Assembly (NCBI GenBank): GCA_013396915.1
Contig: VWZL01004989.1
Location: forward strand, 936,895-1,000,894
Reading direction: 5' to 3'
DNA: 64,000 nt
DNA from: Stercorarius parasiticus
Taxonomy: Eukaryota > Chordata > Aves > Charadriiformes > Stercorariidae
Part shown: one piece after another, positions 27,301-39,300 of the stretch
How positions within the stretch are numbered: position 1 is the first letter of the stretch
How the letters are laid out: the number at the start of each line of letters is the position of its first letter
The notes under the pieces: generated by a model
What the model saw: the letters and a program-made list of their open reading frames with translations, nothing else
Database searches by the model: none
Told to the model about the DNA's origin: nothing
Program-made: the position numbers and the translations under genes

Positions 27301-30300
27301 TACAGGCCCCTGTTAAGAGCATTGGCATTTCAGAAAGACCACCCATCTTCTGCCTTGCTTTGAATCTTGGGTAGTCAGTCAGCTGGTCTTGAATGTTTAC
27401 AGGACCATTGTTACTATAGTATCCACACGTATTGGAGTCCTTAATGTGTTTGTCCTCATGTGGCCACTCTTACCTGTAGAAGTGCTGCTATTCATGTTTT
27501 CTTTGTGGAGGGCCAAGTCTATCCCGTGGAGGGCTGTTGGAAAAAAAAAAAGGCACAAAATGATGATGCTGTGGCTGCCTAACAGAGACAGCTCTGTATA
27601 GGTCCCCTCTATTCCTTTGTCTGTTAAGGCTGTGCTTCCATTGCTTGCCTGAACTGACTTTGAATGCAGACACTGGCATGGCAGGCAGTCCTCTGCTGTC
27701 TCTTTTTTCTATGTGTGTGTGTACAAATTGGTAGATATCCTACGGAAAGTCAAACAGTTTAGTTAACGTTTGCACAGGAAAGGACTGAAGGAGGAGGACT
27801 CCCACGCTTGGTGTGGAAGGGAAAGCTGCTGATTACTTGTTTCTAGTTTTTAAGACCAAGTTTCTTCATGTGTTTCTGTCTTCCCCTTTGTCCTCTCTCA
27901 GTGGAAAGGGCGTCCACAGGTGCCCAGGATGTTTGGTTTTCCTCTAGAGCTATGTGGTTTCAAGACCTGAGTAAAGCTCTGTGCGCGTAATGGTGACATC
28001 CTGTGGCATGTTACAGCACAAGCTTCGTTCAGGCTTGGCCCAGCAATATTTGGGCTGCGTGGGGGTGACCTGTCCCAGTGGAAGACAACCTTCTGTGCTG
28101 TAAGTTGTGCCTCAGCTAGGCATCCAGACAGGGAAGATTAAATGCAGGATTTAACAGGCTATAGCTAGTGTTGCCCTCTGGGACCTGCTGTTACTCTTGT
28201 TGTGATAGGCAGTGCTGTGGGAAGGTTTTTATAGGATGGTAGGAATAAGCGAGATGCTGTTGGAAGGAGAGAGATGGTGCAAGGCAGCATTCATGTGGAT
28301 GGGCAGCAACATGGAGACTGTTCCTTCTTTTACATAATCACAGAATACAGGTGGGAAGGGACCTTTAAAGGTCACCTACTGCAGTGCCCCTGCTGTGGGC
28401 AGGGACATCTGCTAAGCAGGCTGCTCAAAGCCCCATCCAACCTGGCTGTGAACATTTCCAGGGATGGGGCAGCCACAGCCTCTCTGGGGAAGCTGTTCCG
28501 GTGTCTCACCACCCTCGTTGTAAAAAAAATTCCTTCCTTGCATCCAGTCCAAACCTACACTGTTTCATTTTAAAACTGTTGCCCCTCATCCTGTCATTAC
28601 AGGCCTTGGTAAAATGCTACTCTTCATCTTTCTAATAAGCCCCCTTTGTATATGGAAAGGCTGCAATAAGGTCTCCGCCAAGCCTTCTCTTCTCCAGGCT
28701 GAACAGCCCCAACTCTCTCAGCCTTTCTTCACAGGGAGAGGTGTTCCAGCCCACTGACTGTTTTTGTGGCCCTCCTCTGGACCTGCTCCAACAGGTCCAT
28801 GTCTTTCCTGTGCTGAGGGCTCCAGAGCTGGAGACAGTACTCCAGGTGGGGTCTCACTACAATGGAGTAGAGGGGGAGAATCGCCTCCCTCAACTTGCTG
28901 GCCACACTTCTTTTGATGTAACCCAGGACACAATTGGCTTTCTGGGCTGCAAGCGCACACTGCTGGCTCATGTCCAATTTTTTGTCCACTAGTATCCCCT
29001 GGTGGCTTGGCTGCTAGGGCTGCAGGGCAGAGGAGGAGCTTGAATGGTTTGTGGGCTGTGTGCCAGAGCTGCACCCAGTGTGAGAGGGTGTGCAGAGAGG
29101 GGCCGGGGAGCAGCCCTCCGGCTTTGGAGCACGTCTGACTGACGGCCGACGTGTGGTAAGCGGGGGATCCTGTGATGCCATGAAGGCTCCAGATCCCAAT
29201 GTGCCATGACTTGATGTCGCATCCTCTCCCTGCATCTCTGTTGCTTTATCAAATAGATCGCATTTCTCTGCAGGGTGAAGGGATGGCAACTCTCCCCAAA
29301 AATGCCACTTTCCTTTCTCAGCCCAAGAGTCCCTTACACAGCTGGAGACTTTGAGGGAAAGAACAACAAAAAAAAAAACCAGGACAACCCTGCAGCCTTT
29401 AGCACACAAGCAAGAGTGTGAAATCTTGCTTTTCAGACTGTAGGCTGTTCTCTAGGTGATAAAGATGGGGAAACCTCTTTCTTACAAGCTTATTTATTCC
29501 ATAATAGCAGAACACAGGATTGACAGTGTTTTTTCTTCAAAAGTATCTGAGCGTGGCTGTTGCTGAGCTCCACTGGCAAGGCAGAAAAACCTGTTATCAA
29601 GACACAACTTTCTCTTTTTATGTGGAATTTGACATGTGTTTACCTGGGCCCCTGTAGCCTGGAACAAGTTGACTTTCAAGCAGAACTCTGGCTGTAGGTA
29701 TGGGAGGGCAGAGTTTTTCTCAAACTGTGTGCTCTTGATGGATTAGCACATTCTTCACAAGGAAGCAGGTCCTGTTCTGTTGCACGGTGTTTGAGTAGCA
29801 GAACTTTATTATTTTCATGTGAAAGGCAAAAGGCAGGGCTGGAACCAAATCTGATCTTTCTGCTGTCAAGCTGAGGTGTTGTGACTATTCTGGTAAGGGA
29901 AGTTGCAGAGAGGTGCGGGTCCAGCTGTGCTGAGGTTTAGGTGGGATGTCTTCACTGTAGTGGGCTGTATTGGCTTTACGAGGCCAAAATGAAGCTGGCA
30001 GTGTCTGTGTCTTCATTAGTATTTTTTTCTCTTTTTCACAGCAGCTGCCTGAAACTGCTTGTGTCCTTGCTGTTAGGTGGAAGAAAAGGTGATATATGTT
30101 AATGCACATCAAATATTTAGGCTAATTTTCCTTTTTATTGCTAGTGCAAACGTGCCCACTGCTACCGAGCAGGTGTAGGCGTCCTGTCACCTATAGGGTA
30201 TTGATTTACTGGGAGGTTATCAGGGCTGTTGCCTTAGGCACCATTTCTCACCCCATCGCCAAGTGGTTTTTGTCATCTTGTTCACCCTAACTAATCTAGT

Positions 30301-33300
30301 CTTCCTCCAGCACTGTCCAAGGATGTGGGTGTGTTTTGGCAGCTTCGCAGGAGTGGGAATGAGAAATAATGGCTTCCTGTGGCCAGAACTTACCTCTTGC
30401 CTGGCTTTGCAGGAGGGTGTTGGGAGACAGGTAGAACTTGTGTATACCAGTTTGGGCAGCGATCTGGTGGTAGCATCAGGATTGAGTGTTGGGGATCTAT
30501 TGTGGGCTTATCACCTTATGCAACTGGCAATGTGACATCCCTGCTTTAACCCACAGTCACGCTGGGAGGTCTGGGCAGAGCTAGAGGAATGAACATGATT
30601 CCGATACAAACCTTCTTCCTTCCTTCTCTCTCTCTCTCTCTGTCATAGCTGCCCGCACCTTGCAGAAAACATAGTTGTCTCCCTACTGCTGCTTGGTTTG
30701 GAGGGCTGGGAACTGTGGCAAGAACCTGGTTAGGTATTTGTGGATTCCCCCATAGCCTGGCCCCAACAAAAAGAGAAGTAGTAATGTCTGCCTTACAATT
30801 ATGCCTGTCTTCAACTTGAGATCAGTGAAGGCTGGTGTAACTGCTGCTGGTTCCATGTGCAATGTGCAGGAAGGTATCTTGCACTTGGTGATCCAAGTGT
30901 GGCTTGGTTATTCTATTTTTTTTTTTAATACCTTGGGATTTAATGATGATGTAGTGAACTTTTAAACTGAGGAAACTTGCAAGATTTTATTGTTTTAAAC
31001 ACTTCAAGTTTATTTTATCTCATGTTTCATACAGTTGTTAGAGCTGTGGGTGTCTTTTGTCATCATATCCCCATCTGACTTGAAAGAAAACCAAGTGTTT
31101 GCATCTTGGATATGGTTATTGGATTTCATTAGGTGGCAGGACTTGAAAGTAAATACTGGGCAGACCTCCAAGTTGGCACGCTCTGGCAAACCTGCAGTTT
31201 GGGTACTGTGGAGCTGACCTCCACAAACACAGCTCTGGAAGAATCGGTGTTTCTGCCTCTGCATCTAGAAAAACCCAAAAAACTAAAACGACCCTCTCTC
31301 TCTCCCCCCTCCCCTTTCCCTTAATCTCTTGTCTGGCAGGGAGCAGAGAGGAAAATCAGGGATGAAGAGCGAAAGCAAAGCAAAAGAAAAGGCAAGTGCA
31401 CTGACCCCAGCTCTCAGTTGAATGCCTGTAAGTAGAAATTATTCCATCCGTATTTTAAATATTAGATCTGATTTTGGTTACAAATAACTTGTGCAGTAGA
31501 ACTCTAAATCAATTTTTATCCCCTATGGAATAGTGTTTGTTTTAAGGAGTTGCTTATGGAACCATTAATTGTGTTTTGCAACATACTGAGTCAGTTAGGA
31601 TTTCACTTCTACCTAGTTCTTCCTGTCCAAGGCAGGATCCTGTTACGTTTTCAGTCGTCTGTGTTCTTTAGCAGTTGAAATGACAAGGGTGAGTGTGTGA
31701 TTTTTAGGCACTGCTGGAGCCCCTGCGGCAATGTGTGGCAGCAAGTACTGGAGCTGTTCCAAAGTGTTTCCAGGTTGATCCTAAACTTAGGCTTTAACTT
31801 ATGTTAAAAACGTGTTCGTAACTGTGCAGCAAGGTGGTGGCAGCCTTGGGACTGAGCCTCCCGCCTCCCAGCTTTACGCTTACTCTTCTAGAGCAAAGTG
31901 GTCCTTAGTAAATAATTTCAATAGAAGATGTGAAGGCCTCAGCACTCATAGTACATAAAGACTGTGGAGCTTCTTCCGGCTGAGCATCTTTCCTTTAACA
32001 GCTGCAAATGACTGCAACAGATCCTGTGTTTGGATGACTAGTTATTAACCTGCTTAGAGGAAAATGTATCTCCCTGTTCTTCCTTTGCACGGGGCAGGTG
32101 CGTGCTCTCCCTGGCTCTGCTCAGTGTACTTGTCAGAGCCGTGCTTTTAACAGTCCAACTGGTTCAACAAGCATGCACCTCATGGCTTGCTGGGCAGGAT
32201 TTTCCTGACGCAGCAGGTACAGGCTGCTGGAGCAGCTTCAGAAGAAGATTATGCTGTGAGGGAACCTATTTGCTCAAGGACAGTTGCAGAAAGGGCTGGG
32301 TTTTTGGGCTTTTTCCCAAAGTATGTGGTGTGAAAGGTAGGTTTATAGCACACTGTTAGCATTTCACAAAGGTAGTAGCCCCAACGGCTCCCAGAAGATT
32401 ACTGCATGCAGCCCTTTGAGTAATGACTGGAAAGTGCAAACAGTTTAATACAGATTTCCAGGATCTTACGATGTTACAAAAGCCACTTTCCAGTGTGAAC
32501 TTCCTAGGCTTGGGCTTAGCCTGGTGTGACCTCTGTTTTCCTGGAAAGTACAATCAATTGCTGTTTTGCTCTTGTGTGGGAAGTTTTTGATTGCTTTAAG
32601 CCATAAGCTATTATACCCACCTGCAGGATCACAAATGCCATGTGTGCATGGACTCATCAACAGCAGAGATAGTTTGTGACTTCTGGACAAAGTTATTTTC
32701 TAAAGGGATTGAGCAATCTTTAAAAAAAAAAATCAGTTTTGCAAGGGGAAAAAATAGTATATTTTCCACTGGGGATATGAGAAGTGAAGTGTTTTACTTG
32801 CAGTTGGTTTTACCCAAAAATGAAATGTTTGCACTTGTTAAAATGAATGGAAATCTTCAGCTGCGGTCAGTTTGACACGAATGTGTCTGAAGTGCATTTT
32901 AAGGCACCTCCTGCCTTGCTCTCTCCCAGATGGGTCTCTGTGGGTGAAGTCTGTGCGCTTAGTGGCTTGTGTCACGTCAGCTGGTGCATCGTGAGAACCG
33001 AAGTGCTCTGTAGGAGACGGTGCTGGTCCTGGAGGGGGATGAACTGGGGTCTGGCAGCTTGAGGTGACCAGGATAAACAATGAGATGAACAAAAACGTAA
33101 AATTTGAAAGTGCAGAACAGAAATGTAACTCCAAATGTCACATCTTGCAAGAAAAACAGTATTTGTACCACCTCTGAAGTGTGATAGTGCTTCTGTGGTG
33201 CTGTCTTTGAGAGGCTCCCAACTGGAACCATGTAGGTTGTCTCTTTGTTGTCTTTCTGCCTTTATGGTATGGGAAATCCAGCAACCTTTTGAGGGAACGG

Positions 33301-36300
33301 ATAGGGAAAAGAGAGTCTCGAACTAGGTTTTGCCCTCTGTTTGGATGGTTTGCTTGGTACATGGAAGACCTGTGTTTCTCTGTTGGGGTGAGTGGCCAGA
33401 CCATTCTCCAGGCCAGTTTAATATCTGAACAAAGTCAAGCAGCTCTCTTGGAGAGATGGAGCAAGCACCTACTCCTTTGTGGAAAAAAAGCTGTTTCCTT
33501 GGGGTCCGGGCCCTCATCTGAGACATAGACAAACCCCACTTCAGACTCCTTCACCACAGGAGCTTCTCCCTTTGACCCTGACTGCAGAGTGCCCTTGTTC
33601 AACAGCATATGTGCCTCTTGCCACAGCCCCATCAGTGTCTTCACTATCATCTGTTCCAATCTGTTCCAATCTGCAGTTTCTGATGTCAAAGTGCCAATGC
33701 TTCCCTCACACAAACGTACGGACATCACCGTCTTCAAGCCCTTCATGGACCTAGACACTCAGCCAGTCCTTTTTATTCCTGATGTTCACTTTGCAAATCT
33801 TCAGCGTGGGGCTCACGTAAGTAAAGCTCGTGGGTGTGGGGATGAGGAGGGCTATGGGATGTATTTGCAAAAAGCTTAGGATGCTGTGTGTATGTAAATA
33901 CATATGAAATGCCAGAATATCTGCACCGGTGCTGTAAACAAATACAGGCTGAGTCTCATGTGAGTAAGAGACATTGCTGCTAGTCACGTTGGCTGGAGTT
34001 AACTGGGGATGTTTTATGAATAAATTATTTGCCTATGAACTCCCGTTTCCATTAACCTGAAATAATGTTTCCAAAGCACGTCCAGTCGAGAGTTCATTGA
34101 ATGAACTGGAGGCTGGTTTTCTCTTGTAAAATCCATTGGGTTCCTGGTGCGTTGCTGTAGACGTTGGGCTCCTCCAGCCTGCTGCTGCAGGGTGAAAAGC
34201 CGTTCTATGGAACTGGCAAGTGTGTCAGCCCTGTGATCTGCTGCCAGAGTGCCCTGCCTTGGCATTCCTGGAAAGTCCCAGCTGACAGGAAACTGGAAGG
34301 GAAAAGATCAGAGTGCAACCAAGTTTCAAAATCTTGAATTTCCCTGTGCTGGGAGTCCTGGCATGCTCTAACAGAATTTAAACGTTACTTTTTAAGAGCA
34401 TTGCCTGAACTCCTAACAGGGATGGAGAATAAACTTGTATGTGTAAGACTGACTTTTCCGTGTGTTTTCCTATGAAGGCTCTAGTGCTGAGCTCTGTCAG
34501 AAGACTCTGTGCCAGTCCAGATAGAAAGCTAGTTAGCTCTTGTATGTTCCCGCCTCTCTCATTTGAGATCCTTTAATTTCTCTTTATGAAAAGAGGTAAA
34601 GAAGATGCTTACTGGCTTTTGGAAGATTGAGCCAAAGTGTTGTTTGATACAGGGTTGAAAGATAGCAAGAGGAAACTAATTCTAATTCTGGACAGAAGTG
34701 CAAGTATTATTTGTGTATTAAAATGAAGGCCAATGTTTGTTGCTTGGACTGAAGCATCTTACTTCCAGTAGTGTAGTCATGGCTGGTTCCCTACTTGACA
34801 GCCTTGGTTTCCCCTGTGTCCTGTCAGTACATCAGTATGTGCTTACAACTGGGGTGGGTGNCAGAATTGTCCCCATGCCAGTGACTCTTTAACGCAAACA
34901 AAGCTACTGCTAAGTGGCTATTAACAGATAGCACTGAGAGCGTTGCTGACAAGACCGTGTTAGCCAGCTAATGGGCCTGTCCTTATGCAACTTTACTTTG
35001 TAGCATTCAGAGCTCTTTGTAGTATTTTCTGAAGACTGAGTACCACATAAGGTTCTCACTAGCTAGCTAATTCAGTGTGTGTTTTTCTGCATATGTCAAG
35101 AAAATCTCCCTTTTGTTTTAAAAGGTCCTTCCTGTTGCTTCAGAAGAACTGGAGGGTGAAAGGTAAGAGCGGCTCTACTTCAGCCTACTGAAGTCTGGCC
35201 CTCAGACAGAGGGGTAAGTCCCTGTAATTGTACCGCTGCTAACTTTTTGCCCTGTCATTGACAGCTCCAACCTAAAGAGAGGAGCCTATATCGGGGAAGA
35301 GGACTTTATTGCTACTCCGAATAAAATGGCCAGAATAGAAGAACCAAAAAGAGGTATTTTCTTCTTTCCGAGACTGAATTATTAGATTATTTGTCCATCA
35401 CGATAGAGAGATGTGTCTGAGGTTAAAGTGTTGTTTTAATTTAATTTATTTTGGAGTATACTTTAGCTTGATCTTTCTGGCTTTGAGTAGTAATAGAAAG
35501 AGTTGGTATATTACGATGTAGGTCAGCTCTGCAAATATTTCACAATGTCAGAATTTCTGGGGTTTTCTGCCGACTCAGAAGCTAATTGGGTCTGAACCTG
35601 TAAGGAAAGAGACTCAGAGGAGGTGAGCAGTTTACCAATCTCCTTCGTGGATTGGGGGGGAGAATTCATCACGTAATCCCCTACAAAATAGTTCGGAATT
35701 CTTCTCCAGGACTTTAAGCAATGAATGTCAAGAACTGGTTCTGGGTATAAAACTGTTGCATCTTTCATGGTGCTGGAAAATGGGCTGTTCACTGCTGAGA
35801 GCCAAACTGAAAGAATATTCTGCTTATTTTTAACTTGTCGTCCATGTTTGCAATTTGATGTGGGATTGGATGTTGCTGTGATGTTGTGGAAAGAGATGAG
35901 AGATCCCTTTGGAGATGATGTACTGGATTACCTGCCTAATGACGGTCATGTGTAGAAGGACCATGACAAAGCTTAAAGGATTAAAAGAGAAGGATTAAAC
36001 CTGTGATTCGGCGAAGGTTAAGTCTGGCAAGTCTGACCTTAATGGGGCTGCACTTCTGTAGTCTGGATAAACTAGTAAGGAAGGATGGATTTTATAAAAG
36101 AAAATTAGACTTCTTGGGTTTTGTTTTTGCCGTGTGCCATAAAACAAGACCCATGGGATTCTCCCTCCTTTGACTGGTGTATCATCCGACCTGTGCTGTA
36201 ACTGAGGGTGTGCGTGCTGTCTTCATTTTTTAAATCTACAGTCCTTTTTTTAAGACTGCCTTTACCAGAGGAAATCCATCAAGGTGCTGTGCTGTCCCAA

Positions 36301-39300
36301 GTTCACCTTGTTCAATTAGATATGTCAGTAATTGTTCTGTTGCAGGTGTGTCAAAGCTGTGGCTGATGAACCCTTGTAAACAGCCTGCAATACCTAGTCA
36401 TTAGAAGATGGATTAAAGACAGCAAAGCCGTTGAAGTCCAGGCTTTCTTGCTCTCATGGCTTATTCCTCAGCCTTAATGCAGTTTTGATGAGGCTGATGT
36501 TATACACAAGGACTCTCTGCTAGCTTGAGAATGCTAGGGATGCTTACCTCATTGGGTTTCTTATTCTTTCATTGCCCTCCTAGTAGGAGACTAAGTCTGT
36601 GTTGTGTGTCAGCTGGGGTGGTATAAGCATTACTGAAACATGGCAAGGGGTAGGAAGAGAAATGAGACAGCGTAGGAGGAGCAGAGGACTGTACAAATAA
36701 ATTATTTAAAAATGAGGAGGTGGCCAGGATGGCTTCACCTGCTGTGGTAGCATGTGTCAAATCATTCTATTGTGCAAAGTCTTGTGGCAGATGACCTGTG
36801 AAATACAGATACCCAAGAGTCTCGAAGCTGTGTTTTTTGCGTTCCACCTTTCTGAGTCTCAAATGTAACGTTTTTCTTTCAAATAATAGAGAAAATAGCA
36901 AATAGTGAAAAAATTAAAAGTATTTTGACAATAAAGGTGTTTGAGTACACAGTATTTCTGTGTGCAAAAAGTATGTTTTGAGATAACCTAGCTATGCATG
37001 ACTTTGGTGCAATCTTCAATGTATATTGAATATATGTGTGTATATATCTCTTCATGAGATCCTCAGTGTATATTATTCAGTACCTAGCCATTATCATGTA
37101 CAGATTGTTTTTGAGGAGTAATTATGTAGTAAATTCCTCTCTCTGATTTGCTTTTCAGTGTTGCTGTATGTCCGAAAAGAGTCAGAAGAGGTCTTTGACG
37201 CACTAATGTTAAAGACACCGTCTCTGAAAGGTCTAATGGAAGCGGTAAGTAATACAGCTGTTTGATAGTCCTTGCCACAAGTTTGAGGAAAAATCGAGTG
37301 TAGTCCCTTGCTATCCAGTCCTTATACACTGGACAATCAGGAGCTAGACTCTCAATTGCAGTTCATGTCCACATATTCCTGCTCTTCTGGATAAGAAGCA
37401 TAATGCAGATTTCCTTTCAATAACATGGAAAAGAATGTAAACAATACTTTAATTCATTATTAAAGGACTTCAGGAAGCTTCCCTTTTGAGTGTCTTACCC
37501 CATGTTTGTGGGGTCTGGGTGTAAGAAGGTGTTTCTCAAGGTTCCTGAAAATCCAGATGTGTCAAGCTTAATGACTGGAGACCTGAGATAGTTCCAAAAT
37601 AACAGGCACAGCTGGAGAGAGCACCTTCTAGGCTCCCCTCTAATGCAGGTTCTGCTTTGGCCAAGCTGCAGAAGCAGCTGTGTGGGTCTTTTCTGAGCTG
37701 CATCAAAAAACAGTCAACAGACTCACACTGTCAGTGTCTCTCATGTCAGAGAAGGTGTTTTAATTAGAAGACGGAGTGAATTCCAAAATGTGTTCAGTGG
37801 TTTGGGTTTATTTCAGTATTTCAAAGCCTTGTTTGGGGGCCTCCCCTCCCCTTTCATAACTTGCTTATGAAGAGAGGTCCATGCCCCGGCTTCTGAGCGT
37901 GCTTGAAGACTTTTATATATCTGTGCACACGGGCGTGAAATTGCTCTCTGGTGCTTGACTTTCCAAAATAGCTTTCTACTACCCTTGCTGCAGTGCTGCA
38001 AAGGAAGTACAGAGCTTAACTCCGAGGAATGGTGTAATGTTTGGCACAAGCTCAGAACTGACGTTTTTGGCTGCCTCTTTGTGACTAATGCCTTCTCGAT
38101 GCTCAGAGTACAGAGGCTTTGGGGCTGTACAGCCAGCTCCTGCTGTTAGCTTCGGGACCCAGAGATGGTTCTGTAACCTGAAGTTCTCTCTTCCTGGCTG
38201 TGGGGCTTTGCCAGTACAGGCAGGCTGGAGATGGGGGCTAATTGTGGGGGAAGTGAAGGCTATGAAGTCCTCTCCTACCTTCTGATCCTGAAGTGAAGTT
38301 GTGCCTTTGTTGTTTCACTTCTTAAAGCAAGGAACCAAGAGCTCACAACTGTATCTTAGAGGAAACCCCCTGTGCCTTTGCATCCTGAAATGGCATATTA
38401 GTTTATTACTTGCTGTCAGTGTGATAAGAGCAATTTGCCAAACCAAACCAGGCTTCGGTTGCTGACCTTATGGCTTTCTGGAGGCTCACACGATGAACTG
38501 CCGTGGTTAGTGGCTGTGGTTTCATGCTGAGGTCACCCTCCTGGGTAAGGGGGACATTTCTGATCAGCTCCTGTCCTTAGCAGCAGAGGTCTTCGCTCTC
38601 TTGCTGTTTTTTTTTTCTTGTGCCAGCTCTGTGATGACTAGCTTTCACCTGATCTGTCAGACACTGAATTTAAAAATGGTTTTCTGTACGTTAAGCGAAC
38701 AGAGAGCCAAGAGAGGATGAGAACCAGGGTGAGGGGTGGATTTTTTTTCTGCATGGACTTTTCGTTGTGGGAGCAGGAGGGTGCTTTGTGAGAAGTCAGT
38801 GGCCAAGTTTAGAACACGATTAAATTTTTTGCACAGAAGTTGGCAGACTGCAGAGGAGGGGTTCTCATCAGTAGTCTTGTGCTGTAGTTCAGGATTTAGT
38901 ATTGCCTTTATGGGGCAGAGCGGATGTTTTGATTTGCAGACCTTTTGTTGTTCCTTTCTGTAAAATAGTAAATGGAGGGCAGTGCCAGCAGTCTCCTTGC
39001 TTCACAAATGCTTTTTTCTTCTTTTGTTCTAGATATCTGACAAGTATGATGTTCCTTTTGATAAAATAGGAAAAATCTTCAAAAAATGTAAAAAAGGGTG
39101 AGTATGCAACTGCCTGAGAACATGAACTCCTGTTTTCAAGCTTGTAGGCAAATCTGCTTTGTAATTCCTCCATGCACTGCGCAACGCAAATGCCATTTGT
39201 GGGTGGGTGGGTGTGGATGCCATGTACTAATCCTATTGCAATGTCATTCATAGACAGAAGACAGGAAGGGTACTATAGAAATATGTAGTCTGACTTCACT

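Larger units (their letters stand above)
25055..31339 (+). other. GRHL1: GRHL1 intron 9 (about 6.3 kb)
   Basis: It contains one CR1 fragment in reverse orientation (28334-29000) and a CT-rich microsatellite near 30613-30641. A 221-codon minus-strand open frame at 25452-26117 shows no recognisable domain. Confidence 0.75.

Noticed and set aside
28729..28989. Reverse-strand ORF resembling a reverse transcriptase, as a possible gene
   Set aside because: It is the C-terminal scrap of a 5'-truncated CR1 element, without the endonuclease or catalytic part.
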